A stretch of DNA of 64,000 nucleotides from Bradyrhizobium sp. 186 (GCF_023101685.1 NZ_CP082164.1:3100001-3164000); one strand, 5' to 3'. Shown: positions 44,673 through 53,255, numbered from the stretch's first letter. The notes: generated by a model not told the origin, from the sequence alone. Program-made: numbers and translations.

Positions 44673-45482
44673 ATGAGAAGAATTGCCGCCATCGGAGCGG
44701 TCCTGTTCTGGTCGACACTCGCGTTCGCGCAGGATCGCGCGATCACCGTCGCCTCGACGACGTCGACGGAACAGTCCGGCCTGTTCGGCTATCTGCTGCC
44801 GCTGTTCTCGAAAGCCGATGGCATCAATGTGAAGGTCGTTGCCGTCGGTACCGGCCAGGCGCTCGACATCGGGCGGCGGGGCGATGCCGACGTGGTGTTC
44901 GTCCATGACAGGCCCGCCGAAGACAAGTTCATGTCCGAAGGGCAGGGCGTGAAACGCTTCGACGTCATGTACAACGATTTCGTTATCGTCGGACCGAAGA
45001 GCGATCCGGCGCAGATCACCGGCGGCAAGGACGTCGCCGAGGCGCTGCGCAAGATCGCGGCCGCGAAAGCGCCTTTCATCTCGCGGGGCGACAAGTCCGG
45101 CACCCATGCGGCCGAGCTGAGGCTGTGGAAGGAGGCAGGCGTCGACGTCGCCGCCGGCAAGGACAACTGGTATCGCGAGATCGGTCAGGGCATGGGCCCG
45201 GCGTTGAACATGGCCTCGTCGTCGAACGCCTATGTTCTGTCGGACCGCGGCACCTGGCTGTCGTTCAAGAACCGCGGCGATCTTGCGATCCTGACCGAGG
45301 GCGACAAGCGGCTCTTCAACCAGTACGGCGTCGTGCTGGTGAATCCGGCCAAGCATCCGAACGTGAAGGCGCAGGACGGGCAGGCCTTCATCGACTGGCT
45401 AATCTCGCCGAAGGGACAGGACGCGATCGCCGGCTACAAGGTCGGTGGCGAGCAGCTATTTTTCCCCAACGCGTCCCACTAG
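44673..45482 (+). CDS. tupA: TupA, tungstate-binding periplasmic protein
   Basis: A 269-aa binding protein with signal peptide MRRIAAIGAVLFWSTLAFAQ. The mature N-terminus ITVASTTSTEQSGLFGYLLP carries the TTS-type oxyanion-binding motif of TupA. VGTGQALDIGRRGDADVVFVHD and ISRGDKSGTH are the other ligand-site blocks. It captures tungstate (perhaps molybdate) for the permease encoded on the opposite strand. AGAGGA seven bases before ATG 44673 fixes the start. Its 3' end overlaps the convergent tupB by 27 bases, so the two are not cotranscribed, which is unusual. Confidence 0.88.
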   Translation: MRRIAAIGAVLFWSTLAFAQDRAITVASTTSTEQSGLFGYLLPLFSKADGINVKVVAVGTGQALDIGRRGDADVVFVHDRPAEDKFMSEGQGVKRFDVMYNDFVIVGPKSDPAQITGGKDVAEALRKIAAAKAPFISRGDKSGTHAAELRLWKEAGVDVAAGKDNWYREIGQGMGPALNMASSSNAYVLSDRGTWLSFKNRGDLAILTEGDKRLFNQYGVVLVNPAKHPNVKAQDGQAFIDWLISPKGQDAIAGYKVGGEQLFFPNASH

Positions 45483-46154
45483 CAGGAAGGCGACGGTCGA
45501 CACTGCCACGCTGAGCGCGAGCAGGATCAGCCCGAGCCCGAGCGCCAGCGGCAGGTCGCCCTTGCTGGTCTCCAGCGCGATGGCGGTTGTCATCGTGCGC
45601 GTGAAGTCGCGGATGTTGCCGCCGACGACGATGATGGCGCCGACCTCCGCGATCGCGCGCCCGAAGGCCGCGAGAAAGGCCGTCAGCAGTGACGTCCGGC
45701 CAAGCGCGAACAGCAGGCCGATGCTGCGCAGGACCGACAGCCCGTCGATCCGCGCCAGATCGCCATATTCCGCCCATAGCAGGCTCGCCGGCCTGTGTAC
45801 CAGCGCCACCACGATCGGCGTGGCGAGCAGCGTCTGCGCGATCACCATGGCGGTCGGCGTGAACAGCAGGCCGGCCGCCCCGAGCGGACCGGACCGCGAC
45901 AGCAGCAGATAGAGGCCAAGCCCGACCACGACGGGCGGAAGGCCGAGCAGCGCATTGGTCAGCACGATGATGACCTGCCGCCCGCGGAAGCGGGCGATGG
46001 CAAGAAAGGCCCCGAAGGGTGCGCCGATCAGGAGCGCGACGATGCTCGCCGTCAGGCTGACGCGCAACGACAATGCGACGATGCCGATGAGCTCGGCGTC
46101 GACCTCGCCGATAAGCGAGAGGGCGGCGGCGATGGAGCGCGCGAAATCGTTCAT
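45456..46154 (-). CDS. tupB: TupB, tungstate ABC transporter permease
   Basis: A 232-aa permease with about six helices, starting VDAELIGIVALSLRVSLTAS. LGLPPVVVGLGLYLLLSRSGPLG is typical of the TupB/ModB branch, and the coupling loop is in FAAFGRAIAEVGAIIVVGGNI. It would form the channel for TupA-delivered tungstate. No ATPase (TupC) gene follows or precedes it here; the next 258 bases on its 5' side hold no gene. A partner ATPase must be elsewhere, or the system is incomplete. Confidence 0.88.
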   Translation of the reverse strand: MNDFARSIAAALSLIGEVDAELIGIVALSLRVSLTASIVALLIGAPFGAFLAIARFRGRQVIIVLTNALLGLPPVVVGLGLYLLLSRSGPLGAAGLLFTPTAMVIAQTLLATPIVVALVHRPASLLWAEYGDLARIDGLSVLRSIGLLFALGRTSLLTAFLAAFGRAIAEVGAIIVVGGNIRDFTRTMTTAIALETSKGDLPLALGLGLILLALSVAVSTVAFLLVGRVGEK

Positions 46155-46412
46155 CCGCGCATGAACTTCGCTGTCCGGCCACGCGCCCCCGGATCGTCGA
46201 TGTCAGAGCTGCGGAGGCGCGTCACGGACTGGTCCCTGCGGTGTCGTTGTCTGGAGCAAACAGTGGACCGGTCGCATTCCGTAGGCAGGCGCCAGCCCCG
46301 ACCGCCGCAGAGTCGGTCCTTCCCGCGACAGGCGATTCACAGAATACTCAGGGGAATCCGTTTGGAAACCCGATTTGTCCGGAAATGAAGGGCGCACGGC
46401 GTGATGCCGGCT

Positions 46413-47105
46413 TCAGGACGCCAGCGGCGGGGCACCTTGCTTCACGGAGGGGCCGCCCCAAAGCCACCGTGCGAGCGGAATGGCAAGGATGGCCCCGGCA
46501 ATTTGAGCGGCGATGAACGCCGGTACGCCCTGCGGGGCGATGCCTGCGAACGTGTCGGACAGCGATCGGGCGATGGTGACCGCCGGATTGGCAAATGACG
46601 TCGATGCCGTGAACCAGTACGCCGACGTGATGTAGAGGCCGACGGCGTAGGGAACGGAGCCGGGTGCTCGCGACGCGACGCCGAAGATCGCCATGAGCAG
46701 ACCGAAGGTCGCTACCGCCTCGGCGAGCCATTGTCCGGCTCCGGTGCGGTCCGCCAGCGAAAGCTGCAGGACGGGGAGTTCGAACATCAGGTGTGCGATC
46801 CAGACGCCGGCGATCGCGCCCGCGATCTGTACGGCAATGTAGATCGCGGCGTCCGTCCACGCCGTTTCGCCGCGCAAGGCGAGTGCCAGCGTCACCGCTG
46901 GATTGAAATGGGCGCCCGATACGGGAGCAAACATCAGGATCAGCACGACGAGGATGGCGCCGGTGGCGATCGTGTTGCACAGCAGCGCCAGCGCGACGTT
47001 TCCGCCCGAGAGCGTTTGGGCCATGATCCCGGAGCCGACGACCGCGGCGAGCAGGAATGCCGTCCCGAGCCATTCCGCGAAGGCGCGTTGCGCGAGGCTT
47101 GGCAT
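46413..47105 (-). CDS. aqpS: MIP-family channel of the ars operon (AqpS-like aquaglyceroporin)
   Basis: A 230-aa channel with six helices and both NPA motifs, GAHFNPAVTLALAL and TSFANPAVTIARSLSDTF. In rhizobia a similar channel replaces the ArsB pump: arsenate is reduced by ArsC and arsenite leaves through the channel. The gene order here (arsR, arsI, arsC, channel) supports that role. The ATG at 47105 overlaps the arsC stop by one base (TGATG). In-frame codons continue far upstream through arsC but have no sense there. Confidence 0.9.
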   Translation of the reverse strand: MPSLAQRAFAEWLGTAFLLAAVVGSGIMAQTLSGGNVALALLCNTIATGAILVVLILMFAPVSGAHFNPAVTLALALRGETAWTDAAIYIAVQIAGAIAGVWIAHLMFELPVLQLSLADRTGAGQWLAEAVATFGLLMAIFGVASRAPGSVPYAVGLYITSAYWFTASTSFANPAVTIARSLSDTFAGIAPQGVPAFIAAQIAGAILAIPLARWLWGGPSVKQGAPPLAS

Positions 47106-47515
47106 CAGGTGCTGCGATCCAGGCGGACGCGCTCGCCGTCTTCCTTGACGAACTCGCCGTGCTGCGCCGGCAGAAGATCCAGCACCAGTTCGGAGGGGCG
47201 GCAAAGTCTCACGCCTTTCGGCGTGACCACGATCGGCCTGTTGATCAGAATTGGATGCGCCATCATCGCATCGAGCAGCTGATCGTCGGTCAGCGCCGCG
47301 TTGCCGAGCCCGAGCTCCGCATAGGGCGTGCCCTTCTCGCGAAGAAGTTCGCGGACCGAGAGCCCCATACGCGCGACGAGCTGCCGCAACAGCGTCCGCG
47401 ACGGCGGCGTCTTCAGATACTCGATCACGTGCGGCTCGATGCCGGCGTTGCGGATCATGGCGAGCGTGTTGCGCGACGTGCCGCAGTCGGGATTGTGGTA
47501 GATGATCGCATCCAT
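47105..47515 (-). CDS. arsC: ArsC, glutaredoxin-type arsenate reductase
   Basis: A 136-aa reductase converting arsenate to arsenite with glutathione and glutaredoxin. The catalytic Cys11 is in IIYHNPDCGTSRNTL. The arginines of the active site lie in LINRPIVVTPKGVRLCRPSE, the family signature. AAGG before ATG 47515 supports the start. It lies 11 bases after arsI and overlaps the channel gene. Confidence 0.94.
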   Translation of the reverse strand: MDAIIYHNPDCGTSRNTLAMIRNAGIEPHVIEYLKTPPSRTLLRQLVARMGLSVRELLREKGTPYAELGLGNAALTDDQLLDAMMAHPILINRPIVVTPKGVRLCRPSELVLDLLPAQHGEFVKEDGERVRLDRST

Positions 47516-47526
47516 GGGGAAGACCT

Positions 47527-48003
47527 TCAGCAGCAGGCTTGCGATGGCTTCGCCGCCTGCGGCGCGCAACAAGCCGACTGCTTCTCTTGCTTTTCATGGG
47601 CGACCCGAGCACCGTTCTCGCCGCTGCCGTCGCCATAGTCGGTGCTCTCGCCCTTGGTGTGGAAGGTTTCCCAGGCGATGCCGGCCGGATCGTCGATCCA
47701 GGATTTTTCCGACTTCGCATAGCAGCAGGTCGTCTGCCCCTGTTCGATGACGTTGCCGCCAGCCTGGCGCAGCCGCGCGTAGACCTCCTGGAGCTCATCG
47801 CCGGTCTCGACCTGGATGCCGAGATGATCGAGGCCGGGCGCCCGCCCGCGCGTCGAAATCGCGAAATTCACGCGGGGGTCTTCGAGCATCCATTTGGCGT
47901 AGTCGGATTTCACGACCGCGGGCTCGCTTGCGAACAAGGCCGAGTAGAACCCGATGGAGTGGGGAAGATCATCGACCGATACGTGAACATGCAAACGCTT
48001 CAT
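47527..48003 (-). CDS. arsI: ArsI, C-As lyase (VOC-fold dioxygenase)
   Basis: A 158-aa enzyme that cleaves the carbon-arsenic bond of trivalent organoarsenicals such as methylarsenite. The Fe site residues are His5 or His7 near the N-terminus, His60 in GLDHLGIQ and Glu112 in DDPAGIAWETF. The arsenic-binding vicinal cysteines are Cys93-Cys94 in GQTTCCYAKSEKSW. The C-terminus has further Cys pairs (SACCAPQ and QACC), as in other ArsI/CadI proteins. AAAGGA six bases before ATG 48003. It lies 11 bases after arsR, so it is made in the arsenic response. Confidence 0.93.
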   Translation of the reverse strand: MKRLHVHVSVDDLPHSIGFYSALFASEPAVVKSDYAKWMLEDPRVNFAISTRGRAPGLDHLGIQVETGDELQEVYARLRQAGGNVIEQGQTTCCYAKSEKSWIDDPAGIAWETFHTKGESTDYGDGSGENGARVAHEKQEKQSACCAPQAAKPSQACC

Positions 48004-48014
48004 GGTCTGTCCTT

Positions 48015-48359
48015 TCAGGCGGGCACTTTGCTGCGTTTTCGCGCGGATTTGGAGGCCGTGGCGGGAGCGCATGAAGCGCCGCCACAACAATTTTCGGTCA
48101 AGAAGCCGACGAGCGCGTTCATGGTCTCGAACCGCGCCGCATAGATCATCGAGCGACCCTCGCGCCGGACGGTGGCAAGGCCGGCCGTCCGCAGCCGGTC
48201 GAAGTGAAACGTCAGCGTGTTGGGGGCGAGATCCAGCGCCTCGGCGACCGCACCGGCGCTCATGCCGTCGCGCCCGGCCTGGACCAGCATGCGGAAGACG
48301 TCGAGACGGTTGTCCTGGGCGAGCGCGGCGAGCGCTGCAACAGCGTCTGTCTTTTCCAT
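48015..48359 (-). CDS. arsR: ArsR-family arsenic-responsive repressor
   Basis: A 114-aa winged-helix repressor. The DNA-binding part reads LAQDNRLDVFRMLVQAGRDG then LDLAPNTLTFHFDRLRTAGL. The C-terminal ENCCGGASC contains a vicinal Cys pair and a third Cys, likely the arsenite sensor; this is the C-terminal type of site rather than the classical ELCVCDL in the helix. It heads arsR-arsI-arsC-aqpS. No ribosome site is seen before ATG 48359, so translation may be near-leaderless. Confidence 0.93.
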   Translation of the reverse strand: MEKTDAVAALAALAQDNRLDVFRMLVQAGRDGMSAGAVAEALDLAPNTLTFHFDRLRTAGLATVRREGRSMIYAARFETMNALVGFLTENCCGGASCAPATASKSARKRSKVPA

Positions 48360-48375
48360 AATTCAACGAATATCG
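48360..48375. promoter_or_regulatory. AT-rich dyad before arsR, possible ArsR operator
   Basis: ATTCAACGAAT at 48361-48371 is a short dyad (ATTC/GAAT) directly beside the arsR start codon, in an AT-rich patch unlike its surroundings. ArsR repressors bind such dyads next to their own promoter. Confidence 0.3.
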
Positions 48376-48592
48376 AAATAATGGCCGCATGTCAATCGAG
48401 AGACGAAATCGGCCAAACAGGCCGCGAGAACGCCATTGTGCCCTTTCGCGACGGAACGGCGGCTTTATTCCCGCGATGGATGCTTTAAGGAAGGGGCAGG
48501 ATCAGGTCGCACCCGCCCGGCGGCGGTGGTAGGTCCTGATACAGGAACAAGGGCCTAGCCGGTGCTGGCACGGGCCGCAGGATGAGAAGGAT

Positions 48593-49453
48593 ATGAAGCA
48601 AATGATCCAAACCGTTGGCATCATCGGGGCAGGGACTATGGGGAACGGCATCGCGCAGATCAGCGCCGCGGCCGGTCTTTCGGTCGTGATGGTCGACATC
48701 TCCGATGCGGCGGTGAGCCGCGGCGTCGCCACCGTCGGCGGCAGCCTCGAGCGGCTGGTCAAGAAGGAGAAGATGTCGGCGGCGGATCGCGAGGCGACGC
48801 TGAAACGCATCACCGGCACGACCGATCGGGCGAAGCTTGCCGATTGCGACCTGGTCATCGAGGCCGCGACCGAAAACGAGGAGCTCAAGGTCAAGATCCT
48901 GAAAGATCTCTGCGCCTCGCTATCGCCGCGCACGCTGGTTGCGACCAACACCTCGTCGATCTCGATCACGAAGCTCGCCGCCGCGACCGATCGTCCCGAC
49001 CGTTTCATCGGCATGCACTTCTTCAATCCGGTGCCGGTGATGGCGCTGCTCGAGCTCATCCGCGGCTTGCAGACCTCCGACGACACCCACGCCAAGGCGC
49101 TCGACTTCGCCAAGCGCGTCGGCAAGGTGGCGATCACGGCCAAGAACAGTCCGGGCTTCGCCGTCAACCGTATCCTCTGCCCGATGATCAACGAAGCAAT
49201 CTTCGCGCTACAGGAGGGGATCGCATCGGCTGAGGAGATCGATGCGGGCATGAAGCTTGGTTGCAACCATCCGATCGGGCCGCTGGCGCTCGCCGATCTC
49301 GTCGGGCTCGACACCATGCTTTCGGTCATGGAGGTCTTTTATAAGGGCTTCAACGACCCCAAATATCGTCCGGCCCCCTTGCTCAAGGAAATGGTCGATG
49401 CCGGCCATCTCGGCCGCAAGACCGGGCAGGGCTTTTACACCTACGGCGCCTGA
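48593..49453 (+). CDS. hbdA: 3-hydroxybutyryl-CoA dehydrogenase
   Basis: A 286-aa NAD(P)-dependent dehydrogenase that interconverts acetoacetyl-CoA and 3-hydroxybutyryl-CoA. The Rossmann motif is [15 protein letters not shown], with [12 protein letters not shown] and the catalytic His in [19 protein letters not shown]. The C-terminal domain has [22 protein letters not shown]. It stands alone, without the etfBA genes that often precede it. The start may be ATG 48593 or the in-frame ATG 48602; ribosome-site spacing does not decide. It probably serves butyrate or polyhydroxybutyrate metabolism. Confidence 0.95.
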   Translation: MKQMIQTVGIIGAGTMGNGIAQISAAAGLSVVMVDISDAAVSRGVATVGGSLERLVKKEKMSAADREATLKRITGTTDRAKLADCDLVIEAATENEELKVKILKDLCASLSPRTLVATNTSSISITKLAAATDRPDRFIGMHFFNPVPVMALLELIRGLQTSDDTHAKALDFAKRVGKVAITAKNSPGFAVNRILCPMINEAIFALQEGIASAEEIDAGMKLGCNHPIGPLALADLVGLDTMLSVMEVFYKGFNDPKYRPAPLLKEMVDAGHLGRKTGQGFYTYGA

Positions 49454-49501
49454 CGATGGCGCAGGCGGCGGGGCGTTCGGCGCTCCCGCCGCCTGGTCCC
49501 G

Positions 49502-49538
49502 CAAATTTGCGCTGCGACCAAATTTGCGCTGCGACAAA
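49502..49538 (+). promoter_or_regulatory. Tandem 17-bp repeat with TTTG-N8-CAAA site before globin gene
   Basis: CAAATTTGCGCTGCGAC occurs twice with no gap, at 49502-49518 and 49519-49535. The second copy with the next three bases creates TTTGCGCTGCGACAAA (49523-49538), which fits the TTG-N8-CAA form of Crp/Fnr-family sites. It is about 70 bases before the globin ATG. A regulator is inferred, not shown. Confidence 0.4.
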
Positions 49539-49608
49539 GACGACGCGCGCGATTGGCCCGACAATGTTGCACGGGCGGCTGCGGGAACAACAAACGGATA
49601 AAAAGAAT

Positions 49609-50073
49609 ATGTCGGATCGACTGAAGGCCGAGCGGGAAGCTGCGGCCGGGCGGCGGAACCTGCTGGTCCAGGACGCCATCGAACGTACCGGGATTACCGA
49701 AGAGATGATCGGGGAACTCGTCACCCGCTTCTATGGCCGCGTGCGCGAGGATGCGTTGCTGGGCCCGGTGTTTGCGAAAGTGCAGGATTGGGACGAGCAC
49801 CTCGCCAAACTCAAAGGCTTCTGGTCCTCGGTCGTGCTGATGACCGGCCGCTATCACGGTTCGCCGATGCGGGCGCATCTTCCGCTCACCCTGATCGGTC
49901 ATCATTTCGATCGCTGGCTCGATCTGTTCGAGCAGACCGCGCGCGAGGTCTGTCCGCCGGCGGCGGCTCCGCTGTTCATCGACAAGGCACGGCGCATCGC
50001 CGACAGTTTTGAAATGGCATCGGCAACCGTGGCAGGCCGCATCGCCTCGCCGCGTCACGTGCTCCGATCTTGA
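49609..50073 (+). CDS. Group III truncated hemoglobin
   Basis: A 154-aa globin of the truncated 2-on-2 type III class. The pattern LVTRFYGRVREDALLGPVFA, then LKGFWSSVVLMTGRYHGSPM and HHFDRWLDLFEQTAREVC is characteristic, with the proximal His in the RYHGSPMRAHLPL region or the following helix. Such proteins bind oxygen or nitric oxide and may detoxify NO. The start ATG 49609 gives the usual length; in-frame codons upstream run through the tandem repeat. It follows hbdA by 155 bases and may have its own promoter. Confidence 0.85.
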   Translation: MSDRLKAEREAAAGRRNLLVQDAIERTGITEEMIGELVTRFYGRVREDALLGPVFAKVQDWDEHLAKLKGFWSSVVLMTGRYHGSPMRAHLPLTLIGHHFDRWLDLFEQTAREVCPPAAAPLFIDKARRIADSFEMASATVAGRIASPRHVLRS

Positions 50074-50336
50074 AATACCAGATGCCTGCCTGAGAAACGC
50101 GCAGCCGTTGATGTCCGTTGACATCGCGGCCCACGTTGGCGCGTTGCACCAATTCCCACATCATCGGTCTGATCTGCAAAATCGTCATGCCGATCGCGCG
50201 GCGAGACGTTGCAATTGAAAATTGCGCCTGAATGCACCGATTTGCATTCAATCAATGCGAGCAAAGCCACAATGATGCACTGCGGCGCAAATTCTCTGCC
50301 TTCTTTTCGGCAGAGTTCCAGCGCCTGCTAGCATGC

Positions 50337-50996
50337 ATGCCGAGTTCATCGTCAAACATCATCACGTCATCTCCGTCATCCGAAAGTGCTGCGGAACCTG
50401 AAGCCGGCGCGTGTGCGGAGCAAACGCGGCGGACGCTCCTGCTCGGTGCGCTCGCCACAACCGCCTGCCTCGGTTGTTCCGCGCAAGCGCGCGCGGGTGA
50501 AGATCCGCCGGGCTCCGACGAGCGGCCCAAAAAGGGTGACCTGCTCGTCTTCTCCGAAGGCGATCAAGAAGGAAAGGTCGTCACCGCTGCGGATGTGCCG
50601 CCAGGCTCGCCGCCGGTACATGCCTGGCCGAAGGATCCCAAGACTTCAGTGGTGCGCAGTGCCTCGCGGCTCAACGAGATCCTGATCATCCGGCTCGATC
50701 CCGCCGAGCTCGATGAGCAGACGCGCGCGCGCGCCATCGACGGCATCATCGCCTATTCGGCGATCTGTTCCCATGCCGGCTGTCCCGTCACCGCCTGGGT
50801 CAAGAGCGATGTCGGCGACAAGGAGGTGTTCAAATGCATGTGCCACAACTCCGAATACGATCCCCGCGCGGGCGCGCAGGTGGTGTTCGGGCCGGCGCCG
50901 CGGCGGCTCGCCGCGCTGCCGCTGACGCTCGCTGACGGCTCGCTCAGCGTCGCCGGCAACTTCGTCGGAAAGGTAGGTGGCGCGCAGCCAGGATGA
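50337..50996 (+). CDS. Tat-exported Rieske [2Fe-2S] protein
   Basis: A 219-aa Rieske protein. The Tat-type leader has Arg31-Arg32 in EQTRRTLLLGALATTACLG. The cluster ligands are Cys144 and His146 in ICSHAGC, and Cys167 and His170 in FKCMCHNSEYDP. The ends of the loop carry the second cysteines seen in bc1-type proteins. There is no transmembrane cytochrome partner. It is encoded 118 bases ahead of a PQQ dehydrogenase on the same strand and may take or relay its electrons. The start is uncertain; an in-frame ATG at 50232 is also possible. Confidence 0.8.
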   Translation: MPSSSSNIITSSPSSESAAEPEAGACAEQTRRTLLLGALATTACLGCSAQARAGEDPPGSDERPKKGDLLVFSEGDQEGKVVTAADVPPGSPPVHAWPKDPKTSVVRSASRLNEILIIRLDPAELDEQTRARAIDGIIAYSAICSHAGCPVTAWVKSDVGDKEVFKCMCHNSEYDPRAGAQVVFGPAPRRLAALPLTLADGSLSVAGNFVGKVGGAQPG

Positions 50997-51114
50997 TGGA
51001 CGGTGCGGGTTGTGCCCGCGTCACGAGAGGCCGCATCCGCTAACGCGCGGGTGACGAGAACAACGACAAGAATTCACCAAACGAATTCAAAACGGATGAA
51101 AAAGGGGAACGTCC

Positions 51115-52842
51115 ATGACCAGGAAGCAATGGTTACTGTCCGGCTTCGTCGCCTTCACCTGCCTCGCCTCCACCGCCGCCGTCGCGGGCCCGATCGAGAA
51201 CTACTCTCCGGTCACCGCGCAGCGCCTGGAGAATCCAGAGCCAAGCAACTGGATGCTCTATCGGCGCACCTATGACGGGCAGGGCTACAGCCCGCTCGAC
51301 CAGATCAACTCCTCGAACGTGAAAAATCTCACGCCGGTGTGGACCTTCGCCACCGGCGTGGTCGAGGGCCATGAGGCACCGCCGATCGTCAACAACGGCG
51401 TGATGTTCGTGGCAACGCCGATGGGGCAGGTGATCGCGGTGAACGCCAGGACCGGCGACGAGTACTGGCGCTACAAGCGGCAGCTCCCCGATGATCTGTT
51501 CCAGCTGCATCCAACCAGCCGCGGCGTTGGCCTCTGGGAGGACAAGCTCTACCTCGCCACCACCGACGACCATGTCGTCGCGCTCGACGCCAAGACCGGC
51601 AAGGTGGTGTGGGACACCAAGGTGCAGGACTACAAGAAGGGTCAGTACATGACCCTGATGCCGCTGATCGTCGACGGCAAGGTCATCGTCGGCGGCTCCG
51701 GCGGCGAGTTCGGTATACGGGGCTATGTCGCCGCCTATGACGCCAAGGACGGCAAGGAATTGTGGCGGACCTACACCATCCCCGGTGAGGGCGAGCCCGG
51801 TCACGACACCTGGCAGGGCGAGGACTGGAAGAACGGCGGCGGCTCGGCCTGGATGACCGGCAATTACGACAAGGAGACCAAGACGATCTACTGGGGTGTC
51901 GGCAACGCGGCACCCTGGCCCGGGGAGATGCATCCCGGCGACAATCTCTACACCTCATCGGTGCTCGCGCTCGATCCCAACAACGGCAAGATCAAGACCC
52001 ATCACCAGTATCACCAGAACGATTCCTGGGACTGGGACGAGGTCGAGGCGCCGATGCTGATCGACCTGCAACGCGACGGGCGCAACATCAAGAGCCTGGT
52101 CCATCCGGGCCGCGACGCGATCTTCTGGGTGCTCGAGCGCACGCCGACCAAGATCAACTACGTCGCCGGCTGGCCGTTCGTCTCCACCGATGTCTGGAAG
52201 GGCATCGATGCAGAGAGCGGCCGGCCTATCGCCGATCCCGCTCACAAGCCCGTCGTCGGCAAGCGCGTCGAGTTCTGCCCGTCGCTGTGGGGCGGCAAGG
52301 ACTGGCCGTCGGCGGCCTACAGCCAGAGGACCGGCCTCGTCTACGTGCCCGCCAACGAGAATTTCTGCGGCGGCTTTACCGGCGAGAAGCTCCCGCTCAA
52401 GCCGGGCGAGCTCTGGCTCGGCACCAAGCCGGAGGACATCGGCCTGATCGCGAAGCCGGGCGCGGACCATTTTGGCGAGCTTCAGGCCTGGGATCCCACG
52501 ACAGGAAAGAAGGTGTGGCAGCACAACTTCCCTAAATCGCAGCTGTTCGGCTCCGTCACGGCGACGGCAGGCGATCTCGTCTTCGTCGGCGGCACCAACG
52601 ACCGTAACTTCCGCGCCTTCAACGCCAAGACCGGCGAGCTATTGTGGGAGCAGAAGACCAACTCCGGCATCATGGGCATGCCGGTGTCCTATGAGATCGA
52701 CGGCACCCAGTATATCGCGATCCAGTCGGGCTGGGGCGTCGACGCGCAGCGCATCCAGGACGCGCTCGCGACCAACAATATCGGCATCGAATCCAATGTG
52801 CCGCAGGGCGGCGCCATCTGGGTGTTCGCACTGAAGAAGTAG
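51115..52842 (+). CDS. PQQ-dependent alcohol dehydrogenase, lanthanide-type, without vicinal disulfide
   Basis: A 575-aa periplasmic quinoprotein with signal peptide MTRKQWLLSGFVAFTCLAST and an eight-bladed propeller. Active-site residues match XoxF: Glu198 in SGGEFG, Asn264 in GVGNAAPW, Asp306 and Asp308 in SWDWDEVE. The second Asp is the lanthanide marker. The Cys-Cys pair that lies over PQQ in most family members is missing; the region reads LFQLHPTSRGVG. No cytochrome domain is fused, so an external acceptor is needed. The substrate is an alcohol or aldehyde not fixed by sequence. RBS AAAGGGG lies before the ATG. Confidence 0.9.
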   Translation: MTRKQWLLSGFVAFTCLASTAAVAGPIENYSPVTAQRLENPEPSNWMLYRRTYDGQGYSPLDQINSSNVKNLTPVWTFATGVVEGHEAPPIVNNGVMFVATPMGQVIAVNARTGDEYWRYKRQLPDDLFQLHPTSRGVGLWEDKLYLATTDDHVVALDAKTGKVVWDTKVQDYKKGQYMTLMPLIVDGKVIVGGSGGEFGIRGYVAAYDAKDGKELWRTYTIPGEGEPGHDTWQGEDWKNGGGSAWMTGNYDKETKTIYWGVGNAAPWPGEMHPGDNLYTSSVLALDPNNGKIKTHHQYHQNDSWDWDEVEAPMLIDLQRDGRNIKSLVHPGRDAIFWVLERTPTKINYVAGWPFVSTDVWKGIDAESGRPIADPAHKPVVGKRVEFCPSLWGGKDWPSAAYSQRTGLVYVPANENFCGGFTGEKLPLKPGELWLGTKPEDIGLIAKPGADHFGELQAWDPTTGKKVWQHNFPKSQLFGSVTATAGDLVFVGGTNDRNFRAFNAKTGELLWEQKTNSGIMGMPVSYEIDGTQYIAIQSGWGVDAQRIQDALATNNIGIESNVPQGGAIWVFALKK

Positions 52843-52938
52843 CTCCGCGGCGGATCGAAGAAGGCGGAGCGACGAGGGGGCGAGCGAATGCGGCGGACCA
52901 AACGTCCGCCGCATTTTGCATGGGCGATCAACCGCCGT

Positions 52939-53197
52939 TCATTTACCGTGGCGCTCGACCTTGTCCTTCTCCTTCCGGTTCATCTCCCGAACCTTGGGAT
53001 CCGGGTTGGTCTGTCCGGTGGTCTGGGTGGTTGAAACGGGCTGCGTTGGCGTTGGGAATCGAGTTCTGGTCCGGCGTGGCCGGACGCGTGGCCGTGGCCG
53101 GCGGCGTGGTGTTGCTCTGGGCGAACGTGGCCGCGGTAGACAAAGAAAAGGCGCCCGACAGCAGCGAGACTGCGAGCGCCCCTGAGATGTTGGTCAT
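52939..53197 (-). pseudogene. Small secreted protein with apparent frameshift
   Basis: MTNISGALAVSLLSGAFSLS is a signal peptide start at 53197, followed by a Thr/Pro-rich stretch to NSIPNAN. The natural-looking end QPVSTTQTTGQTNPDPKVRE, then MNRKEKDKVERHGK and a stop at 52939, is in another frame. One extra base near 53036-53046 explains the break. As written the first frame continues as an unlike basic tail to 52943. This is the second small exported protein in the window with a one-base shift. Function unknown. Confidence 0.55.
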
Positions 53198-53255
53198 CGA
53201 TCTGCTCCTGTGAGATCGATGGAAACGGCGCGAGGCCACCTTGTGGTCCCCTTCA

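Noticed and set aside
46413..47798. A 461-residue form of the MIP channel
   Set aside because: The extension is an antisense-like, out-of-frame reading of arsC and arsI; the ATG at 47105 gives the normal channel length.
47527..48390. A 287-residue fusion reading through arsR and arsI
   Set aside because: The arsI ATG at 48003 has a good ribosome site, and the upstream part is an out-of-frame reading of arsR.
49502..49535. Start of a CRISPR array
   Set aside because: Only two adjacent 17-bp units with no spacer; it is a simple tandem duplication.
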